Below are positions 35,641-44,833 of a stretch of DNA of 64,000 bases, piece by piece. Every line of letters begins with the position of its first letter. Position 1 is the first letter of the stretch. The notes under the pieces were generated by a model. The model saw only the letters and a program-made list of their open reading frames with translations, did not search any database and had not been told where the DNA came from. A program made the position numbers and the translations under genes. Source of the stretch: Cyclobacteriaceae bacterium (lineage in GTDB: Bacteria; Bacteroidota; Bacteroidia; Cytophagales; Cyclobacteriaceae); NCBI GenBank assembly GCA_016787755.1, contig JAEUUA010000002.1, positions 62,001 to 126,000 on the forward strand, in the 5' to 3' direction.

Positions 35641-37758
35641 TTATCTCACGAATGCCATCGCCACCCCACCATCTACATTCAACACATTACCTGTTGACTT
35701 ATTTAGTTGTCCGCCCACAAAAGCAAAGCATGCATTGGCGATGTCTTCCGGTAAAATAACTTCGTTTAACAACGTACGCTTCGCGTAGTACGCTGGTAAC
35801 TCAGAAACCTTTACGCCATACGCTTTCGCGCGACCTTCTGCCCAGGCGCCTTCCCAGATTTTGCTATCCGATATTACAGCATCGGGGTTCACAACGTTTA
35901 CACGAATCTTATCTGCCCCTAACTCGGCTGCATTCAACCGGCTCAAATGAAGTTGTGCTGCTTTCGCAGAACCATAAGCCGCATTGTTTGGTCCACTTAC
36001 CAAGGCGTTTTTACTTACAATGTTAAGCACATCCCCACCCAAACTTTGCTTGCGCATGATTTCCACGCCACCTTGTGTGATCAGGAACTGACCTTTCACT
36101 AAGATGTCATATAACAAATCCCAATCTTTTTCGGTATGCTCTTCAATAGGTTTTGAAATTGAAATTCCGGCACAGTTCACAACAATATCAACACCACCAA
36201 AAGCGAGGGCGGTTTGAGCATAGGCATCTTTTATGTTGTCCGCTTTTAGTACATCTAATTGAACTGAAGCAAAAGCATCTTTACCGTATTTGGTTTTAAA
36301 TTCTTCGTCTGCTTTGGCGAGACGTTCGCTATCGTTATCATTAATAATTACACACGCTCCTTCTTCAACAAACTTTTTAGCGATACCCTTACCAATACCA
36401 CCTGCACTTCCAGTAATCAAAGCAATTTTTCCGGTGAGCGGTTTTGGCTTTGGCATACGCTGAAGTTTTGCTTCTTCCAGCAGCCAATACTCAATATTAA
36501 AGGCTTCTTGTCTCGGTAGCGAAGTATACTCTGAAATCGCTTCAGCACCTTTCATTACATTAATGGCGTTGATGTAAAATTCAGAAGCTACGCGTGCCGT
36601 TTGCTTGTCTTTTGCAAAGGTGAACATTCCAACACCGGGATATAAAATTACTACTGGGTTTGCATCGCGGATAGCCGGACTATTTGGATGCTTGCACGCA
36701 TTGTAATAGTCGGAGTACATTTTTCGATATGCTTCAAAAGCAGGCATCAATTTTTCTTTTATCGCTTTTGCATCCGAAAGATTTTCATCAGGAGCTAATG
36801 ATAAAACCAACGGACTAATTTTGGTGCGTAGAAAATGATCCGGACAACTAGTACCCATTGGTGCAAGCTTGGCAAGGTCAGTTGAGTTAATAAAGTCAAG
36901 CACCCGCTCATCATCAGTAAAGTGACCAATCATCCGGTTTTGACTGGAGCACAATCCACGAAGGGTGGGGGCAAGTGTTGTAGCTTGCTTCAAGCGATCT
37001 TCTTTGGCAAGCGATGTTAAAATCTGACCACCAAATACTTTTCGCTTCTTGCCATAGTTTTGTTCCAGATACTCGGCACAGGTTTCAATTACCTCAAGCG
37101 TATTGATATAACTTTCATAAGCAGTATCACCCCATGTGAACAAACCGTGAGATCCTAACATGATGCCACGAATACCTGGATTTTCTTCCAAACATATTTT
37201 GAGTTTTAATCCTAAATCAAAACCAGGACGTTGCCATTCTACCCAACCGATAGTTCCTTTAAACAATTCTTGCGTGATTTTCTTTCCATCTTTTGCAGCT
37301 GCAATTGCAATCGCAGCATCCGGGTGAAGGTGATCGATGTGTTTGAAAGGGAGCAAGCCATGAAGGGGAGTGTCGATGGAAGGAGCTTTTGATGCCAGAT
37401 CATAAATGCAATGATTGAACAGCTCAACCATTTCATCTTCATGTTCAAGTCCACGATACACCGCAGTGAGACTGCGCAGCCGATCCAAGTATAATGCCGC
37501 TAGCCCACTGCGTTTAAGTGTGCCAATATCACCACCAGAACCTTTCACCCACATGATTTCAGTTTGTTTGCCAGTCAGTGGATCTTTTGCTAGGGCGCGA
37601 CACGAAGTGTTTCCACCGCCATAGTTTGTCAATCGTAAATCGGCACCCAATAAATTAGAGCGATAGATTAATAGTCCTACTTCATCACCCGCCAATGCAG
37701 CTGCTTTGGCTTCATCCCAGAGATAACTTACGTGTTTAAATGTTTTTGTTTTTGACAT
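35641..37758 (-). CDS. Bifunctional rhamnulose-1-phosphate aldolase / lactaldehyde (short-chain) dehydrogenase
   Basis: 705 residues. The N-terminal class II aldolase domain (about 1-400) shows NYGGGNTSCR, DTPLHGLLPFKHIDHLHPDA and GSHGLFTWGD with metal-ligand histidines; it splits rhamnulose 1-phosphate into DHAP and L-lactaldehyde. The C-terminal short-chain dehydrogenase (about 435-705) shows the cofactor loop ALITGSAGGIGKGIA, NCAGIS and the YGSAKAAQ catalytic Tyr/Lys pair, and should act on lactaldehyde. The fusion is a known Bacteroidota/Firmicutes variant. It lies two bases after rhaT in the operon. Confidence 0.93.
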   Translation of the reverse strand: MSKTKTFKHVSYLWDEAKAAALAGDEVGLLIYRSNLLGADLRLTNYGGGNTSCRALAKDPLTGKQTEIMWVKGSGGDIGTLKRSGLAALYLDRLRSLTAVYRGLEHEDEMVELFNHCIYDLASKAPSIDTPLHGLLPFKHIDHLHPDAAIAIAAAKDGKKITQELFKGTIGWVEWQRPGFDLGLKLKICLEENPGIRGIMLGSHGLFTWGDTAYESYINTLEVIETCAEYLEQNYGKKRKVFGGQILTSLAKEDRLKQATTLAPTLRGLCSSQNRMIGHFTDDERVLDFINSTDLAKLAPMGTSCPDHFLRTKISPLVLSLAPDENLSDAKAIKEKLMPAFEAYRKMYSDYYNACKHPNSPAIRDANPVVILYPGVGMFTFAKDKQTARVASEFYINAINVMKGAEAISEYTSLPRQEAFNIEYWLLEEAKLQRMPKPKPLTGKIALITGSAGGIGKGIAKKFVEEGACVIINDNDSERLAKADEEFKTKYGKDAFASVQLDVLKADNIKDAYAQTALAFGGVDIVVNCAGISISKPIEEHTEKDWDLLYDILVKGQFLITQGGVEIMRKQSLGGDVLNIVSKNALVSGPNNAAYGSAKAAQLHLSRLNAAELGADKIRVNVVNPDAVISDSKIWEGAWAEGRAKAYGVKVSELPAYYAKRTLLNEVILPEDIANACFAFVGGQLNKSTGNVLNVDGGVAMAFVR

Positions 37759-37760
37759 AA

Positions 37761-38816
37761 TTATTTTATTGAATTTCCATAACCCACAACTAAGACTGAT
37801 AGAATAATCATTCCAATTCCTACTGTAATAGTTGTCATTGTTTTTTTACTAACTCCTTTCCACTCCTTTAAGGCAATTCCCCAGCAGTTGGCGACAAGAA
37901 TAATAAATGCCATGTGAAGAATCCAAGAACTTGCACCATTTCCTAATTTACTTTCACCCATGCCGTAAAAGAAAAATTGTAGAAACCAGGTGGTGCCTGC
38001 CAGTGCAGAAAAAATATAATTTTTTACAAGCGGTGATTTTTTATTTCCGTAATCAGAAAAAGTCTTATTCCTAAAATTGAGAATCATGCACCAAATAAAA
38101 TTAGTGGTTAGTCCGCCCCAAAGAAGTACCACATACGTAACATTGTTTTGAAAGAGTGGATTCAACCCCATACTCACAGCTGTTTCTGCCATGGGTTTGC
38201 CAGCTTCAATACCAAAGTTGAAACAAGAACTTAAAATTCCGGAAGTAATGGCAACGATCAATCCTTTGACCAAACTAAACTCACCAACACTTTTTTTCTT
38301 TTCTTCTTCCGATAGCTCATTTTCTTTCAACATCCCTGCTCGGCCACTGATGTAAATTCCCAGTAAACAAATGACCACACCGAGCAGCACCACTTGCCCC
38401 CATGTGTTGGTCATCATTTCAATAATGCTGGTTTTCCCTACGGTAGGAACGATTGCATAATAGATAGAAGGGACGATGGCTCCAAAGGCTGAACAAAAAC
38501 CGAGAACGACTGAGTTGCCTAACGACATTCCAAGATATCGAACGCCAAGTCCGTACGTCAAGCCACCAATGCCCCATAATATGCCAAAGAGAATAGTATA
38601 TTGGATAGTGGAGGTAGCAGTGCTTTTAATAATTTCAGAAAAACCGGGAAGCGTTAACCAGGCTGCTAACGGTGGAACAATCAACCATGAAAAGATGCCG
38701 CCAACGATCCAATAGCTTTCCCATGCCCAGCCTCTCACTTTTTTGAATGGCATATAAAAACTGCCCGAGGCAAAGCCGCCAATAAAATGGAATATTACAC
38801 CGAGAACGATTTGCAT
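37761..38816 (-). CDS. rhaT: L-rhamnose/proton symporter
   Basis: 351 residues with about ten membrane helices. The family opening is GVIFHFIGGFASGSFYMPFKKVRGWAWESYWIVGG, followed by GGLTYGLGVRYLGMSLGNSVVLGFCSAFG and a C-terminal FFFYGMGESKLGNGASSWILHM. It imports L-rhamnose across the inner membrane. It is the first gene of the catabolic operon, with a -7-like element 19 bases upstream. Confidence 0.94.
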   Translation of the reverse strand: MQIVLGVIFHFIGGFASGSFYMPFKKVRGWAWESYWIVGGIFSWLIVPPLAAWLTLPGFSEIIKSTATSTIQYTILFGILWGIGGLTYGLGVRYLGMSLGNSVVLGFCSAFGAIVPSIYYAIVPTVGKTSIIEMMTNTWGQVVLLGVVICLLGIYISGRAGMLKENELSEEEKKKSVGEFSLVKGLIVAITSGILSSCFNFGIEAGKPMAETAVSMGLNPLFQNNVTYVVLLWGGLTTNFIWCMILNFRNKTFSDYGNKKSPLVKNYIFSALAGTTWFLQFFFYGMGESKLGNGASSWILHMAFIILVANCWGIALKEWKGVSKKTMTTITVGIGMIILSVLVVGYGNSIK

Positions 38817-38834
38817 GGGTAGAGATTAGAAAAT

Positions 38835-38842
38835 GAAAGATA
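38835..38842 (-). promoter_or_regulatory. -7-like element of the rhamnose operon
   Basis: The minus strand reads TATCTTTC, one mismatch from TAnnTTTG, 19 bases before the rhaT ATG. No clear -33 TTG. Confidence 0.4.
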
Positions 38843-38884
38843 ACGAGGAAACAGGAGTATTACCATCCTGCACCATCATGGTAT

Positions 38885-38918
38885 AAAAAAAATGCCCCTG
38901 AGGGTTCAGAAGCATTTT
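38885..38918 (-). terminator. Intrinsic terminator after the TIM-barrel gene
   Basis: Reading leftward, AAAATGC and GCATTTT form the outer stem, and CTGA/TCAG an inner stem; a run of eight T residues follows. It separates the rhamnose operon from the upstream GH3/TIM-barrel genes. Confidence 0.8.
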
Positions 38919-38939
38919 GGGTATGATTGATGGACCGCC

Positions 38940-39977
38940 CTAACCAATGGCGGACTTACAAAACTCCAGACATTTCTTCACCTCATCAATAGGAGTAGAG
39001 CCTTCCGGAACTTTATACTCCAGCTCGATAGTTGCCGGGAAAGAATATTTGTTATCCCGCATCAAACGCAGGGCATCTGCCAGTGGGGTGTCACCCGTGC
39101 CCCAGACAAGGTTGTCGCCACCATTTGCTTTTGTTTTGCGGTCTTTCATGTGCATGCTCACAATGCGGTCATGCTTCAGTTTGATGAAGTCAAGCGGGTT
39201 GGAATTTCCCGCAGCAACAAAGTGACCCAGGTCGAGGTTAAGCGAGTTTGCTGGTGATTGAGCAAGTGCTGTATCCCAGAATGTAGGAGTCTGTTGTTCG
39301 TGACCATGATAGCCCACTTTCATTTTATATTTTTCAGCAGCCTTGCCAAGCTTTAAGGTGTGTGCATCATTGCTGGGATGTTCCAACGTGATATGAGATG
39401 CACCCAAAGCTTTGGCAGCGCGTAATCCATAGTCAATATCAGTGTCACTGTTCTGAGGTCCGAATGCATCAGGCTTGAAGGCATAAATATCAACTCCTGC
39501 CTTTTTGTACATTTTTCCAAACTCTTCGAATTTTGACATCGAAACCTTCTGTCTCCACTGGCCCACTTCTTCGCGATATATTTTTGTTTTTGCTTCTGCA
39601 TCGGCAAGGGTTTTCTTTTCGTCTTCTGTTAATTCCTGCTGCTGACTACGCTTTCGCCAAAGCGGAAACATCGTACGGAAGTCAACTGGGTTTTTAGGAG
39701 CACCCGCAAATGACTCGGCCGGACCTCCCATCAATTCAATATTAGTGATACCACACTGAAGGATATACTCTAACGTAGCTTCCGCACTTTGATCGGGCAG
39801 ATCGCGGAAAGAGTACGTGATAAGCCCCAACTTCACGCCTTTAATGGTTGAGCCTGATTTACCGAGATTATTAATGAAATTTGGCATACCAAAAGCAGAC
39901 TGGCTACTGAGTAATGATCCTGTAATCAAAGTAGATGCTACTCCGATAAATTTGCGTCTTGAAGTATTTGTTTCCAT
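38940..39977 (-). CDS. Tat-exported sugar phosphate isomerase/epimerase-like TIM-barrel protein
   Basis: 345 residues. It opens with a twin-arginine signal (TSRRKFIGVASTLITGSLL). The mature part is an AP-endonuclease-2/xylose-isomerase-like barrel with probable metal ligands in HITLEHPSND, KVGYHGHEQQTP, NLDLGHFVAAG and ATIELEYKVPEG. Such exported proteins are common in Bacteroidota sugar clusters and probably act on a sugar or its derivative in the periplasm; the reaction is unknown. It lies 26 bases downstream of the GH3 gene, suggesting a two-gene unit. Confidence 0.88.
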   Translation of the reverse strand: METNTSRRKFIGVASTLITGSLLSSQSAFGMPNFINNLGKSGSTIKGVKLGLITYSFRDLPDQSAEATLEYILQCGITNIELMGGPAESFAGAPKNPVDFRTMFPLWRKRSQQQELTEDEKKTLADAEAKTKIYREEVGQWRQKVSMSKFEEFGKMYKKAGVDIYAFKPDAFGPQNSDTDIDYGLRAAKALGASHITLEHPSNDAHTLKLGKAAEKYKMKVGYHGHEQQTPTFWDTALAQSPANSLNLDLGHFVAAGNSNPLDFIKLKHDRIVSMHMKDRKTKANGGDNLVWGTGDTPLADALRLMRDNKYSFPATIELEYKVPEGSTPIDEVKKCLEFCKSAIG

Positions 39978-40003
39978 AATGAAATTGTTTAGAGGTAGCT
40001 AAA

Positions 40004-42325
40004 TTACTTTTTATATTTCTTAGTACGTTCATCGCTGATTATACCTTTCCAATTTAATCCATAGGCAAAATCATATTTATTGCCCTGATCATCCTCATAA
40101 CATTCAAGATCGTGCGGAACATCTTCAAATTGTTTTTCTACCGTGTTCATATTAGCTGGCATTTGGAGTGGTAACAAAGCTGATGGTTCATTCGCTCCAG
40201 TCATAAGATCTAGCAGCGCCTGATCTTGAACCCCAAAATGAACTAAGATCGCGTTGGCATTTTTTTCAAACTCAGAAAAAATCATAGGTGTGTTCATATT
40301 AATGGAAACGATTACCGGCTTACCCTTCATCTTCGTATAGGTGTCGTTGATCATACCCAGATCGGTAACGTTGATGGCTTTATTCTTTTTGTTTTTATAA
40401 CTACGGTTGGTTGTTTTTTCCAGCGGATCGCCACCGGCAATACTTGTCTCACGCGCTTCTTTAGCTATGTACTCACCATACTGTAATGAAATTGGCACGT
40501 ATCCATTGCCGCCTTTCTTTGCCTCTTCAGGGTTGTAGCCAATTCCTGAGGTGGGGCTATCTACAAATATCAATGCTGCATCCGCTTTATCAGGATTATC
40601 AGTTACCTTAAAATATTTTTTTATGATCTCAAGACTTGCTGGATATTCATATTTTTCAGGAGTTTCCATGCCGATAAAATTTCTTCCCGCTGGGGTAAAT
40701 TTTTTGGGGATGTAAACTGTCTTATTTTTTTCTAACGGAAGAACGTTTGCCTTGTTCTTAAGCATCACCACAGATTTTAACTGGGCTTCATAACCTGCTT
40801 TCATAAATTCCGGGTTGCCAACAATGCTTTTAGATTCTTCTACATTGAGATAAGGATTTTCGAATAATCCTGTACGGAAAATATTTTTAAGCAATCGCAC
40901 GGCCGATTGTTCGAAGCGGGCCCGCATAAATTCTTCACCATGTTCTTTCACGCCCAAGTTGTAGGCTTCGATTACAGGTTTCATATCATTGTTTCCCCCA
41001 AACTGATCAACCCCTGCCATCAATACTTTGTAATGTCTTTCGGCAATCGACAAACTTTCTACTCCCCACGATTTTCCAGTAATAAAAACATCAATAGCGG
41101 TTGTGTTACCGGTTACTGACCAATCGGTACAAACCACACCATCATAATGATATTTATCGCGAAGCAAATCCTGAATAATATATTTGTTGTATGCATTACC
41201 CACGTTCTCTTTGTTCTTGGTGTCTTGGTTGTAGGAGATAGTATAGTATGGCATCACTGCGGAAGCAGCCCCTGTTTTACCTTTTAATTTGAAGGCGCCT
41301 TCGGTAAACGGAATCAGATGCATGTCAAAATTATTTCCCAGATAGACTGCATATTTTCCAACACCATAATGTGCATCGCGACCCGATTCACCTGAGCCTC
41401 CACCCGGCCAATGCTTCACCATCGCATTTACGCTTTCATACCCCCAGCCATCGGCTATTTCTTTATCACCAGTTGAAGTTTGAAATCCATCAATGTAGGC
41501 GCGACCGATATCAGCAGCGAGATGTGGATCTTCACCAAATGTACCACTCGTGCGATACCAGCGTGGATCGGTTGCGATATCAACTTGTGGTGATAGTGCT
41601 GTCGTTAATCCAAGTGCACGATACTCTTGTCCACCAATGCTTCCAAATTTTTCTACCAACTGAGGATCGAAAGTAGCAGCAAGTCCCAATGAACCCGGCC
41701 ACATTGAAATTCTTCCTCCGGCACCTGCATTGTATTCTGCGTTTGCAATGGTTCCATGCCTGGGATCGGAACTATTGTTGGCGGGTATGCCCAAGCCTAA
41801 TCCTTCAACCAACGCTTGGGCATTGTTATTCCAACGGGCTGCTATTTCCGGACTTTGGATAGATGTAAGAAGAACATGTCTTAGGTTATCGGTGCTCAAA
41901 AATTCTTTTTGTTGATCCGTAAGATCGCTGGCTGCAGCTCCACTCTCTTCAAAGCCTTTTCCATTATACGTTGCAGCAAAAAAACCACGATTCGCTGCGG
42001 GTATAGATTGATGACGACTGTATAACATTAACCCAGCTATTTGTTCGATGCTCATTTTGGAAGCCAGATCTTTTGCGCGTTCATCAGCAGATAAGCGCCA
42101 ATCTTCATATTTATCCAGTGCATTATTTTTATTTAGATCTTTGAACCCTAATCGATCAGCGGTAAGAATCGTTATTCCTGAAGTAGTAGAATATCCCAAC
42201 GTTTTTCCGCCTTCATTCTTCACAGTTTTAATTCCATCTTGCTCTGTTTCGGTCCATTTAGGTCCGCAACTTCCCATTCCCGAAAGGAGTGCAGTAATAG
42301 CAATAATTTGAAATGTATTTTTCAT
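40004..42325 (-). CDS. Glycoside hydrolase family 3 lipoprotein
   Basis: 773 residues from the ATG at 42325, chosen for its lipoprotein signal (MKNTFQIIAITALLSGMGSC). The GH3 barrel carries MVKHWPGGGSGESGRDAHYG (substrate loop) and the nucleophile region YDGVVCTDWSVTGN; a C-terminal alpha/beta sandwich follows (SVVMLKNKANVLPL, NANAILVHFGVQDQALLDL). Expected to release a beta-linked terminal sugar, such as glucose or xylose, at the outer membrane. The substrate is not decided by sequence reading. It is divergent from a Nudix-type regulator. Confidence 0.93.
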   Translation of the reverse strand: MKNTFQIIAITALLSGMGSCGPKWTETEQDGIKTVKNEGGKTLGYSTTSGITILTADRLGFKDLNKNNALDKYEDWRLSADERAKDLASKMSIEQIAGLMLYSRHQSIPAANRGFFAATYNGKGFEESGAAASDLTDQQKEFLSTDNLRHVLLTSIQSPEIAARWNNNAQALVEGLGLGIPANNSSDPRHGTIANAEYNAGAGGRISMWPGSLGLAATFDPQLVEKFGSIGGQEYRALGLTTALSPQVDIATDPRWYRTSGTFGEDPHLAADIGRAYIDGFQTSTGDKEIADGWGYESVNAMVKHWPGGGSGESGRDAHYGVGKYAVYLGNNFDMHLIPFTEGAFKLKGKTGAASAVMPYYTISYNQDTKNKENVGNAYNKYIIQDLLRDKYHYDGVVCTDWSVTGNTTAIDVFITGKSWGVESLSIAERHYKVLMAGVDQFGGNNDMKPVIEAYNLGVKEHGEEFMRARFEQSAVRLLKNIFRTGLFENPYLNVEESKSIVGNPEFMKAGYEAQLKSVVMLKNKANVLPLEKNKTVYIPKKFTPAGRNFIGMETPEKYEYPASLEIIKKYFKVTDNPDKADAALIFVDSPTSGIGYNPEEAKKGGNGYVPISLQYGEYIAKEARETSIAGGDPLEKTTNRSYKNKKNKAINVTDLGMINDTYTKMKGKPVIVSINMNTPMIFSEFEKNANAILVHFGVQDQALLDLMTGANEPSALLPLQMPANMNTVEKQFEDVPHDLECYEDDQGNKYDFAYGLNWKGIISDERTKKYKK

Positions 42326-42363
42326 AAGGGTTAGATAATTACCAATGTGTATAATCAACACAA

Positions 42364-42379
42364 TAGTATTTAATTACTA
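42364..42379. promoter_or_regulatory. Candidate operator palindrome
   Basis: TAGTATTTAATTACTA is symmetric at 14 of 16 positions. It lies in the divergent spacer between the GH3 gene and the Nudix-type regulator, where an autoregulatory site is expected. I found no second copy by eye near the rhamnose genes. Confidence 0.4.
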
Positions 42380-42451
42380 GTGATTTTTCAAGATTCTTCT
42401 ATAGATTGCCCAAACAATTCGGCCAATGGGGGTATTAGATTTGAAATTTTT

Positions 42452-43189
42452 ATGGATTCGAAGGAGTTAAAGGATTTTATTTTTCATGGCGACAAGGTTT
42501 TCTTGCCACATGTTTCTGTGGATTGTGTGATTTTTGGCTTTCATGACAATGAACTAAAAGTATTGTTATTGAAGTGGAAGGAGGGGCCGTGGTGTTTGCC
42601 GGGTGGTTTTGTGAAGTATGATGAGTCTGTTGATGACTCAGCCATTCGAGTGTTACATGAACGCACTGGATTAAGAAATATTTTTCTACAACAATTCCAT
42701 ACGTTTGGGCACCCGACTCGCGAAAAGGGGAAGAAGACAACACATGCTAAAAGCTGGATCAGTAAGCGATTTATATCAATTGGTTACTATGCATTAGTAG
42801 AGTTTTCAAAAGTAAATCCTCACCCGGATATGTTAAGCACCGAATGTAAATGGTGGGATGTTCTTAAAGTGCCCACACTAATTTATGATCATAAACAAAT
42901 TATGAATAGAGCACTTGAAGCCGTACGCTTAGATTTAAATGACCATCCTGTAGGTTATAATCTTTTACCTGAAAAGTTTACAATGCCTGAACTTCAGTGT
43001 TTGTATGAAACGATTTTGAATGAAAAATTAGATCGTAGAAATTTTCAAAAGAGAATCTTAGCAATGGATTTTTTAGTCAAGCTGAAAGAACGTAAAATCG
43101 GAGGTGCCCACAAAGCCCCGTTTCTATATAGGTTCGATAAGAAAAAGTATTCTCATGCGCTAAAGCAAGGGTTGAAATCGAATTGGTAA
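42452..43189 (+). CDS. Nudix-domain transcriptional regulator (NrtR/AraR type)
   Basis: 245 residues from the ATG at 42452; an upstream GTG at 42380 lies beside the candidate operator and is rejected. The Nudix domain (residues 15-150) has a degenerate box: Gly52...Glu58...Arg66-Val-Leu-His-Glu70-Arg-Thr-Gly73, where two of the catalytic glutamates are replaced by Val67 and Arg71, so hydrolysis is unlikely. The C-terminal winged helix (FTMPELQCLYETIL, DRRNFQKRILAMDFLVKL) binds DNA. Related Bacteroidota proteins sense sugars such as arabinose; here the ligand may come from the neighbouring GH3 or rhamnose pathway. Confidence 0.9.
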   Translation: MDSKELKDFIFHGDKVFLPHVSVDCVIFGFHDNELKVLLLKWKEGPWCLPGGFVKYDESVDDSAIRVLHERTGLRNIFLQQFHTFGHPTREKGKKTTHAKSWISKRFISIGYYALVEFSKVNPHPDMLSTECKWWDVLKVPTLIYDHKQIMNRALEAVRLDLNDHPVGYNLLPEKFTMPELQCLYETILNEKLDRRNFQKRILAMDFLVKLKERKIGGAHKAPFLYRFDKKKYSHALKQGLKSNW

Positions 43190-43190
43190 C

Positions 43191-44780
43191 TCACTTTCTT
43201 TTCAATGCTTCTGCGATTGCTTTCTCGACCAGAGGCTCCATTATTTTATAGCCCGCTAAATTTGGATGTACACCATCGTTGCCTAATTCTTTCTTCAATC
43301 CATTTCGTTCATCAACCATGGCCGAATAGTAATCGAGATACACGAAGTTATTTTTTACAGCATACTCTTTTAGCATTTTATTAATGGCAACAATTTTTCC
43401 GGCAGGTTCCAATCCCGGTTTCCACGGATAATCGAATGCAGGAAGGATGGATGAGATCACTACTTTGATACCATTCGCCTTTGCCAATTGCACCATGGTA
43501 ATAATATTATCGCGTGTTTGTTCGAGTGTCATCGGGCCTGTGTTGCCGGCAATGTCATTGGTGCCAGCAAGAATCACAACTACTTTTGGTTTCAAGTCGA
43601 TTACATCTTGCTTAAAGCGTAGTACCATTTGCGGAGTGGTTTGCCCGCTAATGCCGCGATTGATATATGGCTTTCTTTCAAAGAATGAGGGGTCAACACT
43701 TTCCCAACCAATGGTTATGGAGTTACCCATAAACACAACCCGGTTTTCATTTGCCTTCGGGGCGGTTACTTTTTCATTGTCTTTTTGAAACCTTTTCAGA
43801 TTAGCCCAATCCATCGGGGGTTGATCAAAATTTTTCTTAATCCATAGCAGGCAGGCATCGATCCATTGTTCCTTTGCAGTTTTGTTTGTCATCCCAAAAC
43901 CGTGAGGTCCTTTGGCATAGAAAAAAGTTTCTACAGGTACTTTGTGTTGCTCCAGCGCAGCAACAAACGCTAATGTGTTGCCAACCGGAACAACATTATC
44001 TGTCAACGCTGAAGTAATGAAAGTAGACGGAGTTTTAGAAGTTACATGTAATTCATTTGAATACTCAAACACATCTTCGGCAGACATTCCTAACTCACTA
44101 GCCTTTGTTGGAATTTTTTCTCCAGCCCCAAATATTTTAGTCCCAATTAAATTTTGTCGCGAGCCTTGATGCGTAAGACTATCGGAAAAACTAATGACAG
44201 GATAATTCAAAATCATAAAATCTGGACGCAAACTTATATTGTTAGGATTGTCTATGACTGCTTTTTGAAAATGAGTACCGGCCGTAGAAGCAAGATGTCC
44301 ACCGGCAGAAGAGCCCATGATTCCAATTTTATTGGGATTGAGATTCCACATTTTGGCATTCTCGCGCACCAATTGTATTGCACGCTGAGCATCTTGAAGG
44401 GGGCCAATACGTTTGTCTATCATTATTCCTCCTTTTGGTAGGCGATACTTTAACACAAAGGCAGCAATACCTTCCTCATTCAATCGTTTAGCAACATCAT
44501 ATCCTTCATGACTCATGGCCAGAATCCAATAGCCACCCCCTGGGCAAATTATGACAGACGAGCCTGTTGCCTTAGCGGGATCAGGAAGAAATACGGTGAG
44601 GGTAGGATTTACAACTCCCAGCACACGATCGATATTGTCCTTTGTTCCTTTCACCATGGATGTGTCAAGCGGTGTGGTAGGTACTTGGGAATTAGGAACA
44701 ACACCTTTGTATAACGGAATTTCTTGTTGCGCGAATGCAACCTGTGAAAGAAAGAGAAGGGCATACAAAGTCTTTTTCAT
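43191..44780 (-). CDS. Exported double esterase: alpha/beta-hydrolase fused to SGNH hydrolase
   Basis: 529 residues with a signal peptide (MKKTLYALLFLSQVAFAQ). The first half is a BD-FAE/acetyl-xylan-esterase-like alpha/beta hydrolase: oxyanion region ICPGGGYWILAMSHEG, nucleophile Ser158 in GSSAGGHLAS, late histidine in KGPHGFG. From about residue 345 an SGNH/GDSL esterase follows: block I VFMGNSIT, block II NRGISGQTT, block III LAGTNDI, and the DGVHPN Asp-His pair. Both halves keep catalytic residues. It probably removes acetyl or other acyl groups from plant or algal polysaccharide. It is convergent with the regulator, two bases apart. Confidence 0.92.
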   Translation of the reverse strand: MKKTLYALLFLSQVAFAQQEIPLYKGVVPNSQVPTTPLDTSMVKGTKDNIDRVLGVVNPTLTVFLPDPAKATGSSVIICPGGGYWILAMSHEGYDVAKRLNEEGIAAFVLKYRLPKGGIMIDKRIGPLQDAQRAIQLVRENAKMWNLNPNKIGIMGSSAGGHLASTAGTHFQKAVIDNPNNISLRPDFMILNYPVISFSDSLTHQGSRQNLIGTKIFGAGEKIPTKASELGMSAEDVFEYSNELHVTSKTPSTFITSALTDNVVPVGNTLAFVAALEQHKVPVETFFYAKGPHGFGMTNKTAKEQWIDACLLWIKKNFDQPPMDWANLKRFQKDNEKVTAPKANENRVVFMGNSITIGWESVDPSFFERKPYINRGISGQTTPQMVLRFKQDVIDLKPKVVVILAGTNDIAGNTGPMTLEQTRDNIITMVQLAKANGIKVVISSILPAFDYPWKPGLEPAGKIVAINKMLKEYAVKNNFVYLDYYSAMVDERNGLKKELGNDGVHPNLAGYKIMEPLVEKAIAEALKRK

Positions 44781-44833
44781 GCGAATTTGTTTTCTTTAAA
44801 GTTATAATTATTTATCCATCGTAAAGTAAAGTC

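Noticed and set aside
42380..42451. N-terminal extension of the Nudix regulator from a GTG
   Set aside because: The segment directly abuts the candidate operator and does not resemble the family's N-terminus; the ATG at 42452 fits.
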